Positions 28,286 to 36,909 are shown, counted from the stretch's first letter. The stretch: DNA of 64,000 nt from Verrucomicrobiota bacterium (GCA_021772635.1 JAJFLP010000122.1:40079-104078), one strand, 5' to 3'. Numbers and translations are program-made. The notes: generated by a model from the sequence alone, not told the origin.

Positions 28286-29689
28286 TTACTCCGAGTTCTT
28301 TAGAACCGCAAGTTCCTTGGCAAGTTCCCGGCTGAGTGCAAGCTGGCCAGAATATTTTTCGAGGCAACGTTGTTCTCTTTTCGCGAGCTCTCGTTGTGTA
28401 TTCTTAAGTTCTGTGATCTCCGATTTTATTTTTCGGTCATCTTCCGAATGTGCTTCGAATCGCAGATTCAGCAGCTTGATACTCTCACGCAGGTGATGGT
28501 TTGTCTTCTGGAGCACGGCTAAATCACGTTCGGCTCGCTGATGCATTCTGCTATAGTCGCGCGCATTGATTTCCTCGAGTCTAAGGGATTCTCGTAAATT
28601 CGCTATTTCCACGACTTTCGACTCGATTTCATTTCTATAACCTAGGTTTCTTTGACCAGACGAATCCTCCGGCGTTTCGGTCGAATCGACAATGATTTCC
28701 ATGTCGCTACTATTGAGGTTATTTTCCACGTAGTGCGGTTCTTGTGAACTTTCGACCAGCCCGCGTAGGCGCGTTACGTCACTCTCCAATTCACTGACCC
28801 GTTTCTGCTTTTCTGTAAAGTGGGATGCTAACGAATCAAACTCGTCCCTCAACGACTCCGCCCGTTTCTTATCGGCACGCATCCTGGACTGAAGCTTTTC
28901 TGCTAAATTCGACTGCCTCTTCAATCGGGCTACGGCAGATTCACGGTCCAACGTTAATTGTCTATTTCGCTTTCGGAGATCGACAATCTCGATCATTCGT
29001 AAGTGTTTCTCTTTTTCGTATCGGATACGTTCAAAAGCGTATTCGTCGGGAGTCCCTCGTTGATCCACAATTAGAGAGGCGCTGAGGTCAGGACTCAGAG
29101 TAGCTGTGCTCGTCGTCTGCCACATCGTTGATATCTGTTCCTCAAGCAGACGTATACGGGCACCCAAGGCCGTATTGGCAATCGTTAGCTCTTCGTTCAA
29201 CAGTTTCAATTGACTGAGTGATGGGGACGCGTGGTATTCGCCAATGATTTTCGATAATTTTTCATTGTTAGTCTCTAGCGCATTGATGGTTATCTGCGCG
29301 GCTACAAGTTTTCCGCGCAACGTCGATATGTCCTCTACGCGAACGGGATTCGAAGCATCGGGAGGCTTGTCTGCCGGAATGCGTTCGAGGGTTTCAATTT
29401 TACGGTCGCAGACATCGAGCTGGAACTGAACGAGTTCGGGATTCCACAGAGGGTAGTTTTTGTGAAGATCCAGGAATATTTTTCTTGCCTCCCGGATAAT
29501 GGATAACGTCATTGCCGGATCAATTACACGCTCTTTCAGTTCCGCCGATTTCAGCATCTCATATCCGCGCGACCAGGCGCGGTCCTGGTTCTCGACCCGG
29601 ATCGATTCCGAACAGTATCCGATGAAACTGCAGAGAACAATGAGCACTCCTGCGCAGACGCTCTCATATCTCAAGAAGAACATTTTCAT
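28286..29689 (-). CDS. Exported or membrane-anchored coiled-coil protein
   Basis: 467 residues from ATG at 29689, chosen because GGAGG stands five bases upstream; the frame itself extends 30 codons further. A hydrophobic N-terminus (YESVCAGVLIVLCSFIGYCSES) looks like a signal peptide or anchor. Residues 30-95 resemble a helical repeat segment (AMTLSIIREARKIFLDLHKNYPLWNPELVQFQ). From about 110 to the end the protein is almost entirely heptad-like coiled coil rich in E, K, R, L and S. I do not recognise a family; such proteins often have structural or scaffolding roles in the envelope. Flanked by long gaps, so probably monocistronic. Confidence 0.75.
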   Translation of the reverse strand: MKMFFLRYESVCAGVLIVLCSFIGYCSESIRVENQDRAWSRGYEMLKSAELKERVIDPAMTLSIIREARKIFLDLHKNYPLWNPELVQFQLDVCDRKIETLERIPADKPPDASNPVRVEDISTLRGKLVAAQITINALETNNEKLSKIIGEYHASPSLSQLKLLNEELTIANTALGARIRLLEEQISTMWQTTSTATLSPDLSASLIVDQRGTPDEYAFERIRYEKEKHLRMIEIVDLRKRNRQLTLDRESAVARLKRQSNLAEKLQSRMRADKKRAESLRDEFDSLASHFTEKQKRVSELESDVTRLRGLVESSQEPHYVENNLNSSDMEIIVDSTETPEDSSGQRNLGYRNEIESKVVEIANLRESLRLEEINARDYSRMHQRAERDLAVLQKTNHHLRESIKLLNLRFEAHSEDDRKIKSEITELKNTQRELAKREQRCLEKYSGQLALSRELAKELAVLKNSE

Positions 29690-29784
29690 AGTCACCTCCG
29701 AATTTAGTTCAAGCTCGGGCAGATCCTGCCTGAGTATAGCGCGGTCATCTACCGGTAGCCTCCTACGAAACTTGGTCATTTTGA

Positions 29785-29874
29785 CACACTAAAGTGTGAA
29801 CTCCAACGGGCGCTACTCGCATACTTAAAGATTAGTGTTGCTAAGGTTCCCGTTGGAGTTCACGCTTTAGCGTG
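29785..29874. repeat. Nested inverted repeat (family D)
   Basis: Outer arms 29785-29810 and 29849-29874 pair over 26 bases with two mismatches (core GTGAACTCCAACGGG). Each arm also holds a small palindrome (CACACTAAAGTGTG, CACGCTTTAGCGTG). The same design is seen at 4644-4717. Confidence 0.8.
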
Positions 29875-30230
29875 CCTTAACCTGAGTTTCGCTTTCTATT
29901 AAATCGGTTCAAGAGTTAAACCGACTGGTAGCCTCTTCAGGAACTCTATCATGCTCAACGTGTCATAATACCGTAAATCGTTAATACAGTTACGATAAGA
30001 AACTTATACTGTAAATTGAAAAAGCAAGTAAATTGTGATAGACGTAAAGTTTAACATTTGACCTGCGTATGAACACGGGCATTAGTCAGCCGGCTGCAAT
30101 GAAACGGATATAACGACATTGGGAAGTTCAACTGATTTCCGGGAGCTACAGGACGACTGTTGGGGCAAGCTTCTGAGGGATTTGTGTTTAACCACGAGTC
30201 GCGCGAGCAGGATAAATTATAAGGAATGCG
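29875..30230. other. Intergenic gap upstream of the rhomboid gene
   Basis: AT-rich around 29980-30060. No convincing promoter pair, RNA gene or repeat was recognised. Confidence 0.4.
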
Positions 30231-31169
30231 ATGTTAGGTGACAGAGATTATATGCGGTCAGATTGGAGTACTGAGCCTTACTCCCCCAGGTGGAGCGAGG
30301 ATTCGATTGTCAAGAAATTAATAATGATCACTTCGGCGATATTCTTCATTCAGTACCTGACCCGGAATTTCTCCACGCAGTATACGCAGCGGATGCTGTA
30401 CGACTGGGGCGGGCTAACTTCTTATTTATGGCTCAGTGTTCCTACTTTACCGGAATTCTGGCGTTTCGGGACTTACATGTTTGTTCACGGCAGTCTGATG
30501 CATATTCTTTTGAATATGTGGGTGCTCTTCGTATTCGGTAAACCGGTCGAACAGCAATTAGGACCACGGGTGTTTTTAAAACTTTATCTTCTCAGCGGCC
30601 TGGTAGGTGCGCTAAGTTGGGTAGTGTTTAATATGAGCTCGAAGATCCCGGTTATAGGTGCGAGCGGCGCAGTCTTCGGGGTAATGGGAGCTGCTGCGAT
30701 CCTACTTCCGAACCGTCAAATTCTCTTACTTTTTCCTCCAGTCGTCATGAAAGTCCGGACTTTGGTAATCTGTCTGGCGATTATCGATATCGTGATGCTA
30801 TATAACGCGAATACCGGGATTGCTCATTTAGCGCATATCGGTGGTCTGCTTGGAGGGTATATATTCACTCGGTCCCACGTAAAGCGGCATCAAACCGACC
30901 GAATGCGCGGGCGCTCCGATACAGGTCGCGGCATGTCCGGCGCGCTCAGACGGGTGAAGACGGGTTTCGGGAAATTGGTCAACGTACCGCATCGCCACAC
31001 CCCCGATCTTCGATTTGTCGGGAAACGATCCGTTCTAGACGATGAGACGATTACGTCAGAGATCGATCCGATCCTTGATAAAATTGGTAAATACGGGATG
31101 ACTAGCCTAACCACTGCAGAAAAAGCGGTTTTAGAGCGTGCTAGAGACAACCTAAAGGATCGACGGTAG
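30231..31169 (+). CDS. Rhomboid-family intramembrane serine protease
   Basis: 312 residues. Six or so transmembrane segments between 28 and 215, with the family WRFGTYMFVHGSLMHILLNMWVLFVFG region, the catalytic serine S145 in GASGAVFG and the histidine H202 in AHIGGLLGG. The cytoplasmic C-terminal 100 residues are basic then acidic and end in a helical segment (EIDPILDKIGKYGMTSLTTAEKAVL) that is often attached to bacterial rhomboids of this type. The protease cleaves transmembrane substrates in the lipid bilayer. Its TAG stop overlaps the GTG start of pyrD by one base, so both are co-transcribed. Confidence 0.93.
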   Translation: MLGDRDYMRSDWSTEPYSPRWSEDSIVKKLIMITSAIFFIQYLTRNFSTQYTQRMLYDWGGLTSYLWLSVPTLPEFWRFGTYMFVHGSLMHILLNMWVLFVFGKPVEQQLGPRVFLKLYLLSGLVGALSWVVFNMSSKIPVIGASGAVFGVMGAAAILLPNRQILLLFPPVVMKVRTLVICLAIIDIVMLYNANTGIAHLAHIGGLLGGYIFTRSHVKRHQTDRMRGRSDTGRGMSGALRRVKTGFGKLVNVPHRHTPDLRFVGKRSVLDDETITSEIDPILDKIGKYGMTSLTTAEKAVLERARDNLKDRR

Positions 31170-32098
31170 TGGGTGATGTTAGTTTGGAAGTTCGGCTCGG
31201 AGACACTGTCTTACGAAACCCTGTGCTTACTGCCTCTGGAACCTTTGGATATGGTAGTGAGTATCTGGGGCTTGTTCCGTTGGAAAGGCTCGGTGGAATT
31301 ACGGTCAAAGGAGTATCGCCTTTCCCGTCCCACGGTAACTCTACACCGCGCACCGCGGAGGTATTCGCAGGACTTATCAATTCCATCGGGTTACAGAATC
31401 CCGGTATCGATAAATTCATTACCCATGCGGACTACCTCCCATTTCTGCGTACTATCGATACAAACGTGTACGTAAATATTTGGGGTAAAACGATCGATGA
31501 TTATGTGGAAGTCGCCGCCCGGCTCGAGGCTGAAAGGGAGGGTATTGACGGGCTGGAGATAAACATATCGTGCCCGAATATTAAAGAGGGGGGGATCGCT
31601 TTTGGTACGGATTTACACCTGGCTGGAAAGGTCGTATCGGCGGTGCGGGAGGCGACATCGATTCCGTTGATCACGAAGTTAAGCCCGAATGTCGGGAATA
31701 TCGTCGATTTCGCGAAATGCGTCGTTGATCACGGGAGCGATGTTGTCTCCCTAATTAACACCTTTCCCGCGCTGAGCATTGATATCGAAACACGTCGGCC
31801 AAAGATATATACCGTCACTGGCGGTCTCAGTGGACGGGGAATTAAACCGATCGCTCTCAAAATGGTATATGATGTCGCGCGGGCTATTGAGGTGCCGGTT
31901 ATCGGGATGGGCGGAATCTTTACGGCGGAAGACGCGATCGAGTTTCTCCTCGCTGGTGCGCGTGCAATCGCGGTTGGGACGGCGATATTCTCGGATCCAC
32001 AAACGCCTCTCAAGGTTATCTCAGGTATAGAAGAATACCTGCGTAAGCACGATGTAAATGATATCAACGATATCATCGGCAAGATTTCGGTAGACTAG
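31169..32098 (+). CDS. pyrD: Dihydroorotate dehydrogenase, class 1
   Basis: 309 residues starting with GTG that overlaps the upstream stop (TAGTG). FMN-binding TIM barrel: LRNPVLTASGTFGYG, GITVKGVSPFP, LINSIGLQNPGID, NISCPNIKEGG with the cysteine used as catalytic base in class 1 enzymes, SLINTFPALSIDIETRRP, and GMGGIFTAEDAIEFLLAGARAIAVGTAIF. It oxidises dihydroorotate to orotate in pyrimidine synthesis. The sequence is closest to the NAD-linked 1B type, whose PyrK electron-transfer subunit is not nearby. The TAG stop is part of a family B repeat arm. Confidence 0.94.
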   Translation: MGDVSLEVRLGDTVLRNPVLTASGTFGYGSEYLGLVPLERLGGITVKGVSPFPSHGNSTPRTAEVFAGLINSIGLQNPGIDKFITHADYLPFLRTIDTNVYVNIWGKTIDDYVEVAARLEAEREGIDGLEINISCPNIKEGGIAFGTDLHLAGKVVSAVREATSIPLITKLSPNVGNIVDFAKCVVDHGSDVVSLINTFPALSIDIETRRPKIYTVTGGLSGRGIKPIALKMVYDVARAIEVPVIGMGGIFTAEDAIEFLLAGARAIAVGTAIFSDPQTPLKVISGIEEYLRKHDVNDINDIIGKISVD

Positions 32099-32120
32099 CC
32101 TGATCTATGTATAAAGTTTC
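32095..32120 (-). repeat. Family B arm overlapping the pyrD stop
   Basis: CTAGCCTGATCTATGTATAA; the TAG at 32096-32098 is the pyrD stop codon. Confidence 0.75.
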
Positions 32121-32203
32121 TACTGCGAGCATGTATCAGACCTAATCTAAATGAGTTACAAAGAACGTACGATCCCGCGGTCACGGGACTAGACTAAGGG
32201 ATC

Positions 32204-32307
32204 CAGCCGATATTTCAATATTTCTTCAGCCGTACAACCTTCGTAACTCATTGATCTCAGGACAGCTAAAAGCTCTCGTAACGAAATTGATGCATAGATC
32301 AGGCTAG
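32204..32307 (+). repeat. Family B repeat, copy 2 (about 100 bp)
   Basis: Near-identical to 13822-13921 and ending in GATCAGGCTAG. It lies in the gap between convergent pyrD and the ABC ATPase gene. Confidence 0.88.
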
Positions 32308-32480
32308 CCTACAAGCAGTCTAATTTTCGGTTCGGATTACCGGCGACTCTTCCCGCACAGGCGTGAATCCTGCCAGTAGGGGACGGTTATACAGTCCGCA
32401 CGAGCGGACTCCGAGAATGCGGAGAGAGGGCTTAGAACTAATCGCTCAAGGTATTTCGAACGATACTTCGCACTCGCCGC
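32308..32480 (+). repeat. Family A repeat, copy 6
   Basis: Follows the family B copy directly. It has ACAAGCAGTCTAATTTTCGG, a divergent insert, CCGCACGAGCGGACTCC, GAATGCGGAGAGA and ATTTCGAACGATACTTCG, but no clear TATAAT. It reads into the 3' end of the ABC gene. Confidence 0.7.
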
Positions 32481-32510
32481 GATACCAAAGCAATCTATAC
32501 GTTAACGCGG

Positions 32511-33614
32511 TTATTCCGTCTCGGAGTCTATGGTCGGTGGGGTTGCCAATTTGTTAAGACGATCCAGGTCCGCACCGTCATGCTGATCGACGACCTGCAC
32601 TTGATCTTGCAGAGCATCATCTTCTGCGGTTGCTGTAATTGTCGGCTTTGTTAGTGTTTCGAGAACTTTCTCACGGACGCGTCCGCTGTCATCACCGTCG
32701 GCTAAATACGGTGCAACCGGTCCTCCGCTAATCGCGCCTGACGAATCGTCATTCCCTGTCCGAGCCGCCTCGACGACAGCCCAGAAGTATTCTTCCAGGT
32801 TCATTTTCGGTTTATCAACCGTGCATGCTTCCGTCGGAAACGATTGGTTCAGGATCTCCAGAACCCTGGCGGTCGTAGCTGTGTCGAGTGCAGGAGCCGT
32901 GATGCGCGTTTTGTCATCGACGGTTAAGAGTTCATTTAGCGGTCCCTTCGCGTGTATTTTTCCGCCGTACAATATTACTGCGGTATCGCAAATATTCTCG
33001 ACATCAGCCAGCAGATGGCTACAGATAATGATCGACTTATTTCGGTCGGCAAGAGTGCGAATCAATTTCTTGACATCGCGGCACCCGATCGGGTCTAGAC
33101 CGGCGGTCGGTTCATCGAGAATTATCAGGTCCGGATCGTTGATTAGTGCTTGTGCTAATCCGATTCGGCGGGTCATGCCTTTTGAGAATTCTGCTAACGG
33201 CCTTTTCGCTGCGTGCCGCAATCCGACCATTTCAAGTAATTCCGATGTTCGTTTTCTTCGTTCGCGCGACGGCAGATTGAATAATGCGCCGAAAAAGTTC
33301 AAGGTTTCTTCAGCGGTAATATTTTTGTATAAATAGCTTTCTTCTGGCAAATAACCGATTCTTCTGCGCATCCGGATATTCTCCGGACTACGATCGAATA
33401 TTTTTACGACTCCCGAGTTCGGTTTGAGCAATCCGAGCAGCAACTTTATGGTCGTCGACTTACCTGAACCATTGGGTCCGAGCAGCCCGAGAACCTCGCC
33501 CTGGCGTAAGTCGAAATCGATTCCACCCACGGCAACGACCTCGGGGCGTCCCCAGAAGTCCTTAAATACTTTGCGTAAGCCGACAACTTCAACGACGATA
33601 TTGTCATTGCTCAA
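32511..33614 (-). CDS. ABC transporter ATP-binding protein with extended C-terminus
   Basis: 367 residues from TTG at 33614, chosen because AGGAG stands eight bases upstream; the frame continues 27 codons further. Residues 5-225 are a complete ABC ATPase: Walker A GLLGPNGSGKST, the Q-loop region GYLPEESYLYKNITA, a signature loop FSKGMTRRIG, Walker B LIILDEPTAGLD and the H-loop ICSHLLADVE. It resembles the ATPases of gliding/ABC-2 exporters (CcmA/GldA type). The final 110 residues are acidic and of low complexity and contain the ALEEYFWAVVEA-like helix NLEEYFWAVVEAA. No permease gene is next to it, so its membrane partner is unknown. Confidence 0.88.
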   Translation of the reverse strand: MSNDNIVVEVVGLRKVFKDFWGRPEVVAVGGIDFDLRQGEVLGLLGPNGSGKSTTIKLLLGLLKPNSGVVKIFDRSPENIRMRRRIGYLPEESYLYKNITAEETLNFFGALFNLPSRERRKRTSELLEMVGLRHAAKRPLAEFSKGMTRRIGLAQALINDPDLIILDEPTAGLDPIGCRDVKKLIRTLADRNKSIIICSHLLADVENICDTAVILYGGKIHAKGPLNELLTVDDKTRITAPALDTATTARVLEILNQSFPTEACTVDKPKMNLEEYFWAVVEAARTGNDDSSGAISGGPVAPYLADGDDSGRVREKVLETLTKPTITATAEDDALQDQVQVVDQHDGADLDRLNKLATPPTIDSETE

Positions 33615-33791
33615 GGGAATTACTCCTAAACAGTGTTTGAATCTTGACAACGGTCTCATTTCGCGGCCGTTACGGTGCTCCCTGAGCACTCTCAAAGAGG
33701 CGAGCTGTCTTATTCCGCGTTACTTCAGAATTCGGATGCGCCGGGGTAGTTGATGGGAAAGCTGAAAAAGGCGGCGCGAACTTAGCAGTCC

Positions 33792-33925
33792 TATACCGCA
33801 GGCGGTACAATTTTCGGTCCGGATGACCGAGACTCCGCTCATGCGGAGACGACTTCAAAATGATTGCGTAAGGGACTCCGAACGATTTTTCGTCCCGCAT
33901 GCGGGATGAAGACGTTCGGTATAAT
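33792..33925 (+). repeat. Family A repeat, copy 7
   Basis: TATACCGCAGGCGGTAC start, shortened GC-rich module, CCCGCATGCGGG module and a TATAAT box at 33920-33925. It lies between two minus-strand genes and reads antisense into the 33962-34540 gene. Confidence 0.85.
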
Positions 33926-33961
33926 TATTCCCGGGTTATCGGGCAGTTGACCAAGTCGTTC

Positions 33962-34540
33962 TCAGCTGTTGTCCCGCACGATCCAGAATCGAAAAAACCC
34001 GATTTCATTGGTTGTGATATTCGTTTCTACTCGACAGTCAATTGTCCCTTCGACGCCTACGGATTTACCGTCCCAGCGGCTACAGAAAAACTTCCATCCG
34101 TCAGGTATCGAATCCGGAGCCCAGGATAGCGTGACCGGGGCAGATCCGGGCTTCGCATAGAAGGTCCATTGTACCGTGTCTGCGAAGCCGCGGATGTCTT
34201 TGTAGAGATTGAAGTTGCGATCAGTGGAAACTAAAAAGGTATACCCGCTACCGCCCATTCCCGGCGGTGGCGCCATATCGTCTATACGACTGTCAAAACC
34301 GTCGGTCGCATCGCTTTGGCATCCGATGAAAACATGCCCGATATGGCCGTTTTCTATATTCAGTTTTATTTGAAACGGTTGATTCTCGATCGATCCTGCC
34401 GATTTTTGCGCGGTAGTTTTCTCTGCGTCACTATCCGCAATCGCAATTCTCGGGACGACCGCGCTCCATACAGACGCAGTGATGGCAAATAGATAAAAAA
34501 TGGAATCCCAAGTGGGTGTGGTAATTTCTCTTTTTTTCAT
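33962..34540 (-). CDS. Secreted protein with ATDGFD-type domain
   Basis: 192 residues. An N-terminal hydrophobic stretch (SIFYLFAITASVWSAVVPRIAIA) looks like a signal peptide. The mature part is one domain: GHVFIGCQSDATDGFDSRIDDMAPPPG, FNLYKDIRGFADTVQWTFYAKP, VTLSWAPDSIPDGW and a closing beta-rich segment. The ATDGFD...D.APPP...L.KDIR...W pattern occurs in secreted and surface proteins of several Gram-negative phyla, where it often precedes sorting domains; here it stands alone. The function is unknown. A plus-strand family A repeat with a TATAAT box lies just beyond its 3' end. Confidence 0.72.
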   Translation of the reverse strand: MKKREITTPTWDSIFYLFAITASVWSAVVPRIAIADSDAEKTTAQKSAGSIENQPFQIKLNIENGHIGHVFIGCQSDATDGFDSRIDDMAPPPGMGGSGYTFLVSTDRNFNLYKDIRGFADTVQWTFYAKPGSAPVTLSWAPDSIPDGWKFFCSRWDGKSVGVEGTIDCRVETNITTNEIGFFRFWIVRDNS

Positions 34541-34588
34541 AAATTCTCCTGTTCAACGCTCATGCGGGACCGGTAATCCGGACTGTTT

Positions 34589-34753
34589 TACTGCAAGCAG
34601 TACAATTTTTGGGATAGCTTCGAATTTATCAGCCAAGAATTCCCGAACGATATTTCGAAAAATCCCATGCCTTTCGGTATAATTCGTCGACCGCTCAGGT
34701 CTCAATCGCGCGAAACGGCGGCGGTTAGAAAACTCGAAGACGATCCGTATAAT
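34589..34753 (+). repeat. Family A repeat, copy 8, short form with two tails
   Basis: Short form without palindromic modules: TACTGCAAGCAGTA (34589-34602), CGAACGATATTTCGAAAA, TATAAT at 34678-34683. A second tail AACTCGAAGACGATCCG ends in another TATAAT at 34748-34753. It points at the 34811 gene. Confidence 0.85.
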
Positions 34754-34775
34754 TAAGGGTGAATTCAAAAGTCTA

Positions 34776-34803
34776 TTGACAAAACGGATCCTAAATCTAT
34801 CGT
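34776..34803 (+). promoter_or_regulatory. Promoter candidate for the 34811 gene
   Basis: TTGACA at 34776-34781, a 16-base spacer and TATCGT at 34798-34803. Seven bases remain to the ATG at 34811, so the message would be leaderless or nearly so. Confidence 0.6.
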
Positions 34804-34810
34804 TAGTGTT

Positions 34811-35176
34811 ATGAAAGCGATTGTTGACTTTGACTGTACTGAAAACGACTGTGGTTCCACGATTCAGTTTAATTTACTAGAATTAAACGGTGATACGGGG
34901 AACATCGCGTGTCCGGAGTGCCACCGAATCTACGAGTTTGAGGCGAAGTTTTTGGCGAAATTAGAAAAACTGCGCGTATTGATTCTCGCTGTCCAGGATG
35001 CCGAGGAAATTCTCGACGACTGTGACGTTGCCGTCATAACTCCCGCAGGAGAGGTCAAACTACCGTATCGCTTGCTCTTAACTCGGTTGAATACGTTGAT
35101 ATCGCTTGACTGCAATGGTAAAAAGTTAATGTTCAACTTTCGGGTCGAACCTCTGAACGAAACGATATTTAAGTAG
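34811..35176 (+). CDS. Small zinc-ribbon-like protein of unknown function
   Basis: 121 residues. Four cysteines are spaced like a zinc ribbon: C9 and C14 in DCTENDC, then a CPEC pair in IACPECHRIYEF (about 34-37). The rest is a mixed alpha/beta segment with EKLRVLILAVQDAEEILDDCDVAVITPAGEVKLPYRLLLTRLNTLI. There is no signal peptide. I do not recognise a named family. It lies just upstream of rpmH with its own promoter candidate, and no Shine-Dalgarno precedes the ATG. Confidence 0.7.
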   Translation: MKAIVDFDCTENDCGSTIQFNLLELNGDTGNIACPECHRIYEFEAKFLAKLEKLRVLILAVQDAEEILDDCDVAVITPAGEVKLPYRLLLTRLNTLISLDCNGKKLMFNFRVEPLNETIFK

Positions 35177-35240
35177 ACTGCGAGTTTTGGCCACCAGTAT
35201 AAATTCCTGCTAATAAATAGCGTCAATATCGTAATTTCTA

Positions 35241-35269
35241 TTGACAACTCGTTAATTTACCAATAGAAT
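35241..35269 (+). promoter_or_regulatory. Sigma-70-type promoter of rpmH
   Basis: TTGACA (35241-35246), a 17-base spacer, TAGAAT (35264-35269). The predicted start near 35276 gives a 54-base leader to the GTG of rpmH. It is the best consensus promoter in the window. Confidence 0.8.
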
Positions 35270-35329
35270 AACTGCCTTTCGTAACGTAATAGACGTGAAA
35301 ATTCAAAAATTTATTAGGATCAGCTACAA

Positions 35330-35467
35330 GTGAAAAGGACTTTTCAACCATCAAATCGCCGCAGGAAGCGCAGGCTAGGATTCAGGGCGAGAATGAGCAA
35401 TAGACATGGTAGAGCGATAATTAAACGCCGTCGCCAAAAAGGGAGATTGCGATTGACGCCGGCTTAG
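35330..35467 (+). CDS. rpmH: Ribosomal protein bL34
   Basis: 45 residues from GTG, found by reading the gap. The sequence [20 protein letters not shown], then [18 protein letters not shown] and LRLTPA, is an unmistakable L34, a very basic large-subunit protein. AGGAT lies about 11 bases upstream (TTAGGATCAGC). It has a strong upstream promoter. It normally heads the rpmH-rnpA-yidD-yidC-jag cluster, which is kept here, but rnpA follows only after 568 bases. dnaA, often the upstream neighbour, is absent. Confidence 0.97.
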   Translation: MKRTFQPSNRRRKRRLGFRARMSNRHGRAIIKRRRQKGRLRLTPA

Positions 35468-36035
35468 ACTCCGTTGTCATTGAGATAGTTTTTATTACTA
35501 AAATAATGCGCCTTATTATCACCAAACATGACCACAACCTCGGGCGCTTGGTTTTTGTTCCGATTTTGCCGGGTTGAATTCGTATCTCAGCTGGCGAATA
35601 CCTTCTCGTCTACGTTGTGGAGCAAGAAGTGCTACGAATATCTACTGCCCATCGTTATACCCGATAGACTCCCAATAGTTAATCGTCTTGGAGTATTCGG
35701 CCATCTCGCGCGATTAGTTCTAAGCCGTCTCTCTCTATCATATTTTCGACGCCCGTTTATATCAATGCGGACCGAAAATTCGACTGTTTGCAGTCTAAGG
35801 TCTTAGAGTTGAGTGAAGTTCGCCCATTCAATTTGTGAGCTTTGAATTCGCGCGAGTGTTACTCTACTCCCTCCTGCGCTGTGTCCGCACATATTTTCGT
35901 GACGAAAGTATACCGCCGACAGCGCCGCTTTCTGTGTTTTCAAATGAAGACGCTGTCTTAGTTGGGGCCGCTTGGCAAGGATGCTTTTGCCAGTGGCTCG
36001 TTACTCATGAATTAACTTTATGATGATTTGAGCGA
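35468..36035. other. Gap between rpmH and rnpA
   Basis: 568 bases without a credible gene; two open frames (35528-35806 and 35835-36023) look random. A degenerate reversed family A copy (about 35709-35798, with GCGGACCGAAAATT and TTTGCAGTCTAAG) lies inside. Confidence 0.55.
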
Positions 36036-36404
36036 ATGCAACAAACCGAACCGGGCATGGCCACTCTGAAGCGGCGCGACACCTTGAGATGTCGGCAGGA
36101 ATTCATGATTGTCAGGAAACGTTGCCGCCGGTACGTCGGCGAGCGAGTGGTTCTTCAGATCGCGGACGCACCAGACTGTCGACTCAAAGTAGGGATTATT
36201 GTCGGACGTAGATATCACAAAAGTGCGGTTGTAAGGAATCGTGCGAAGCGCTTATTTCGGGAGTCGTTCCGATTTATCAAGAACCGGATGGAATCGCCGA
36301 AGTGGATCGTTATACTGCCGCGAAAGCGGATGTTAAATAGTAATCTCCACGATGTCCAGCCGGAGATAGTGCGCCTGCTTATGAAAGCGGGCGCAATTTC
36401 CTAG
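36036..36404 (+). CDS. rnpA: Ribonuclease P protein component
   Basis: 122 residues. Basic protein with LKRRDTLRCRQEFMIVRKRCRRYVG, LKVGIIVGRRYHKSAVVRNRAKRLFRESFR (the RNR RNA-binding motif) and the closing helix. It binds the RNase P RNA that matures tRNA 5' ends; the RNA gene is not in this window. The ATG at 36057 is an alternative start that matches the usual N-terminus slightly better. It keeps the rpmH-rnpA-yidD order although the rpmH gap is unusually long. Confidence 0.94.
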   Translation: MQQTEPGMATLKRRDTLRCRQEFMIVRKRCRRYVGERVVLQIADAPDCRLKVGIIVGRRYHKSAVVRNRAKRLFRESFRFIKNRMESPKWIVILPRKRMLNSNLHDVQPEIVRLLMKAGAIS

Positions 36405-36629
36405 ATCACAAACGAACGAACGGGGATTCCGCATGCGGGGCGACTGGTCGGAATTAATCATGTAGGAGATCCCAAACGATATTTGTTTTGGGATAGTTCC
36501 TATTGAAGAAAGCAGAACGATGGCGGTTCGCAAACTTGAAAGCGAACTCAGAACAACCAACTCTTATACCCTTTATGGTGACGAGAGGGCGTTCCCAAAC
36601 TGAGAAGTCTCCGTGATCAACAGGAATGG

Positions 36630-36893
36630 TTGCCAATGCTTAAGTCGATTCTAATCATCAGTGTCCGGTTGTACCAGTATCTGCTATCTCCGTTATTACC
36701 ACCGTCGTGCCGTTTTTGGCCGACTTGCTCGGAGTACTCATTGCAATCGATCAAGCGATTTGGAGTTCTTAAGGGCGTATACCTCAGTCTTCACCGGGTT
36801 TGCAGGTGTCATCCGTTTAACTCCGGTGGTTTCGATCCAATACCGCCTGACAACTGCTGCGCGAACAATACAGCGGTCTGCGAACGATCATGA
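36630..36893 (+). CDS. yidD: Membrane protein insertion efficiency factor YidD
   Basis: 87 residues from TTG at 36630; ATG at 36636, ten bases after AGGA, is a good alternative. All family markers are present: VRLYQYLLSPLLPPSCRFWPTCSEYSLQSIKRFG and CRCHPFNSGGFDPIP. YidD is a small amphipathic inner-membrane-associated protein that helps YidC-dependent insertion. It sits between rnpA and yidC as usual, with a family A repeat after it. Confidence 0.94.
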   Translation: MPMLKSILIISVRLYQYLLSPLLPPSCRFWPTCSEYSLQSIKRFGVLKGVYLSLHRVCRCHPFNSGGFDPIPPDNCCANNTAVCERS

Positions 36894-36909
36894 AGCACGA
36901 AATGATCTG

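Noticed and set aside
35528..36023. Two small frames between rpmH and rnpA
   Set aside because: They cross a degenerate repeat and show no protein-like pattern or ribosome site.
34741..36035. Chromosomal origin near rpmH
   Set aside because: dnaA is absent and no DnaA-box cluster was seen.
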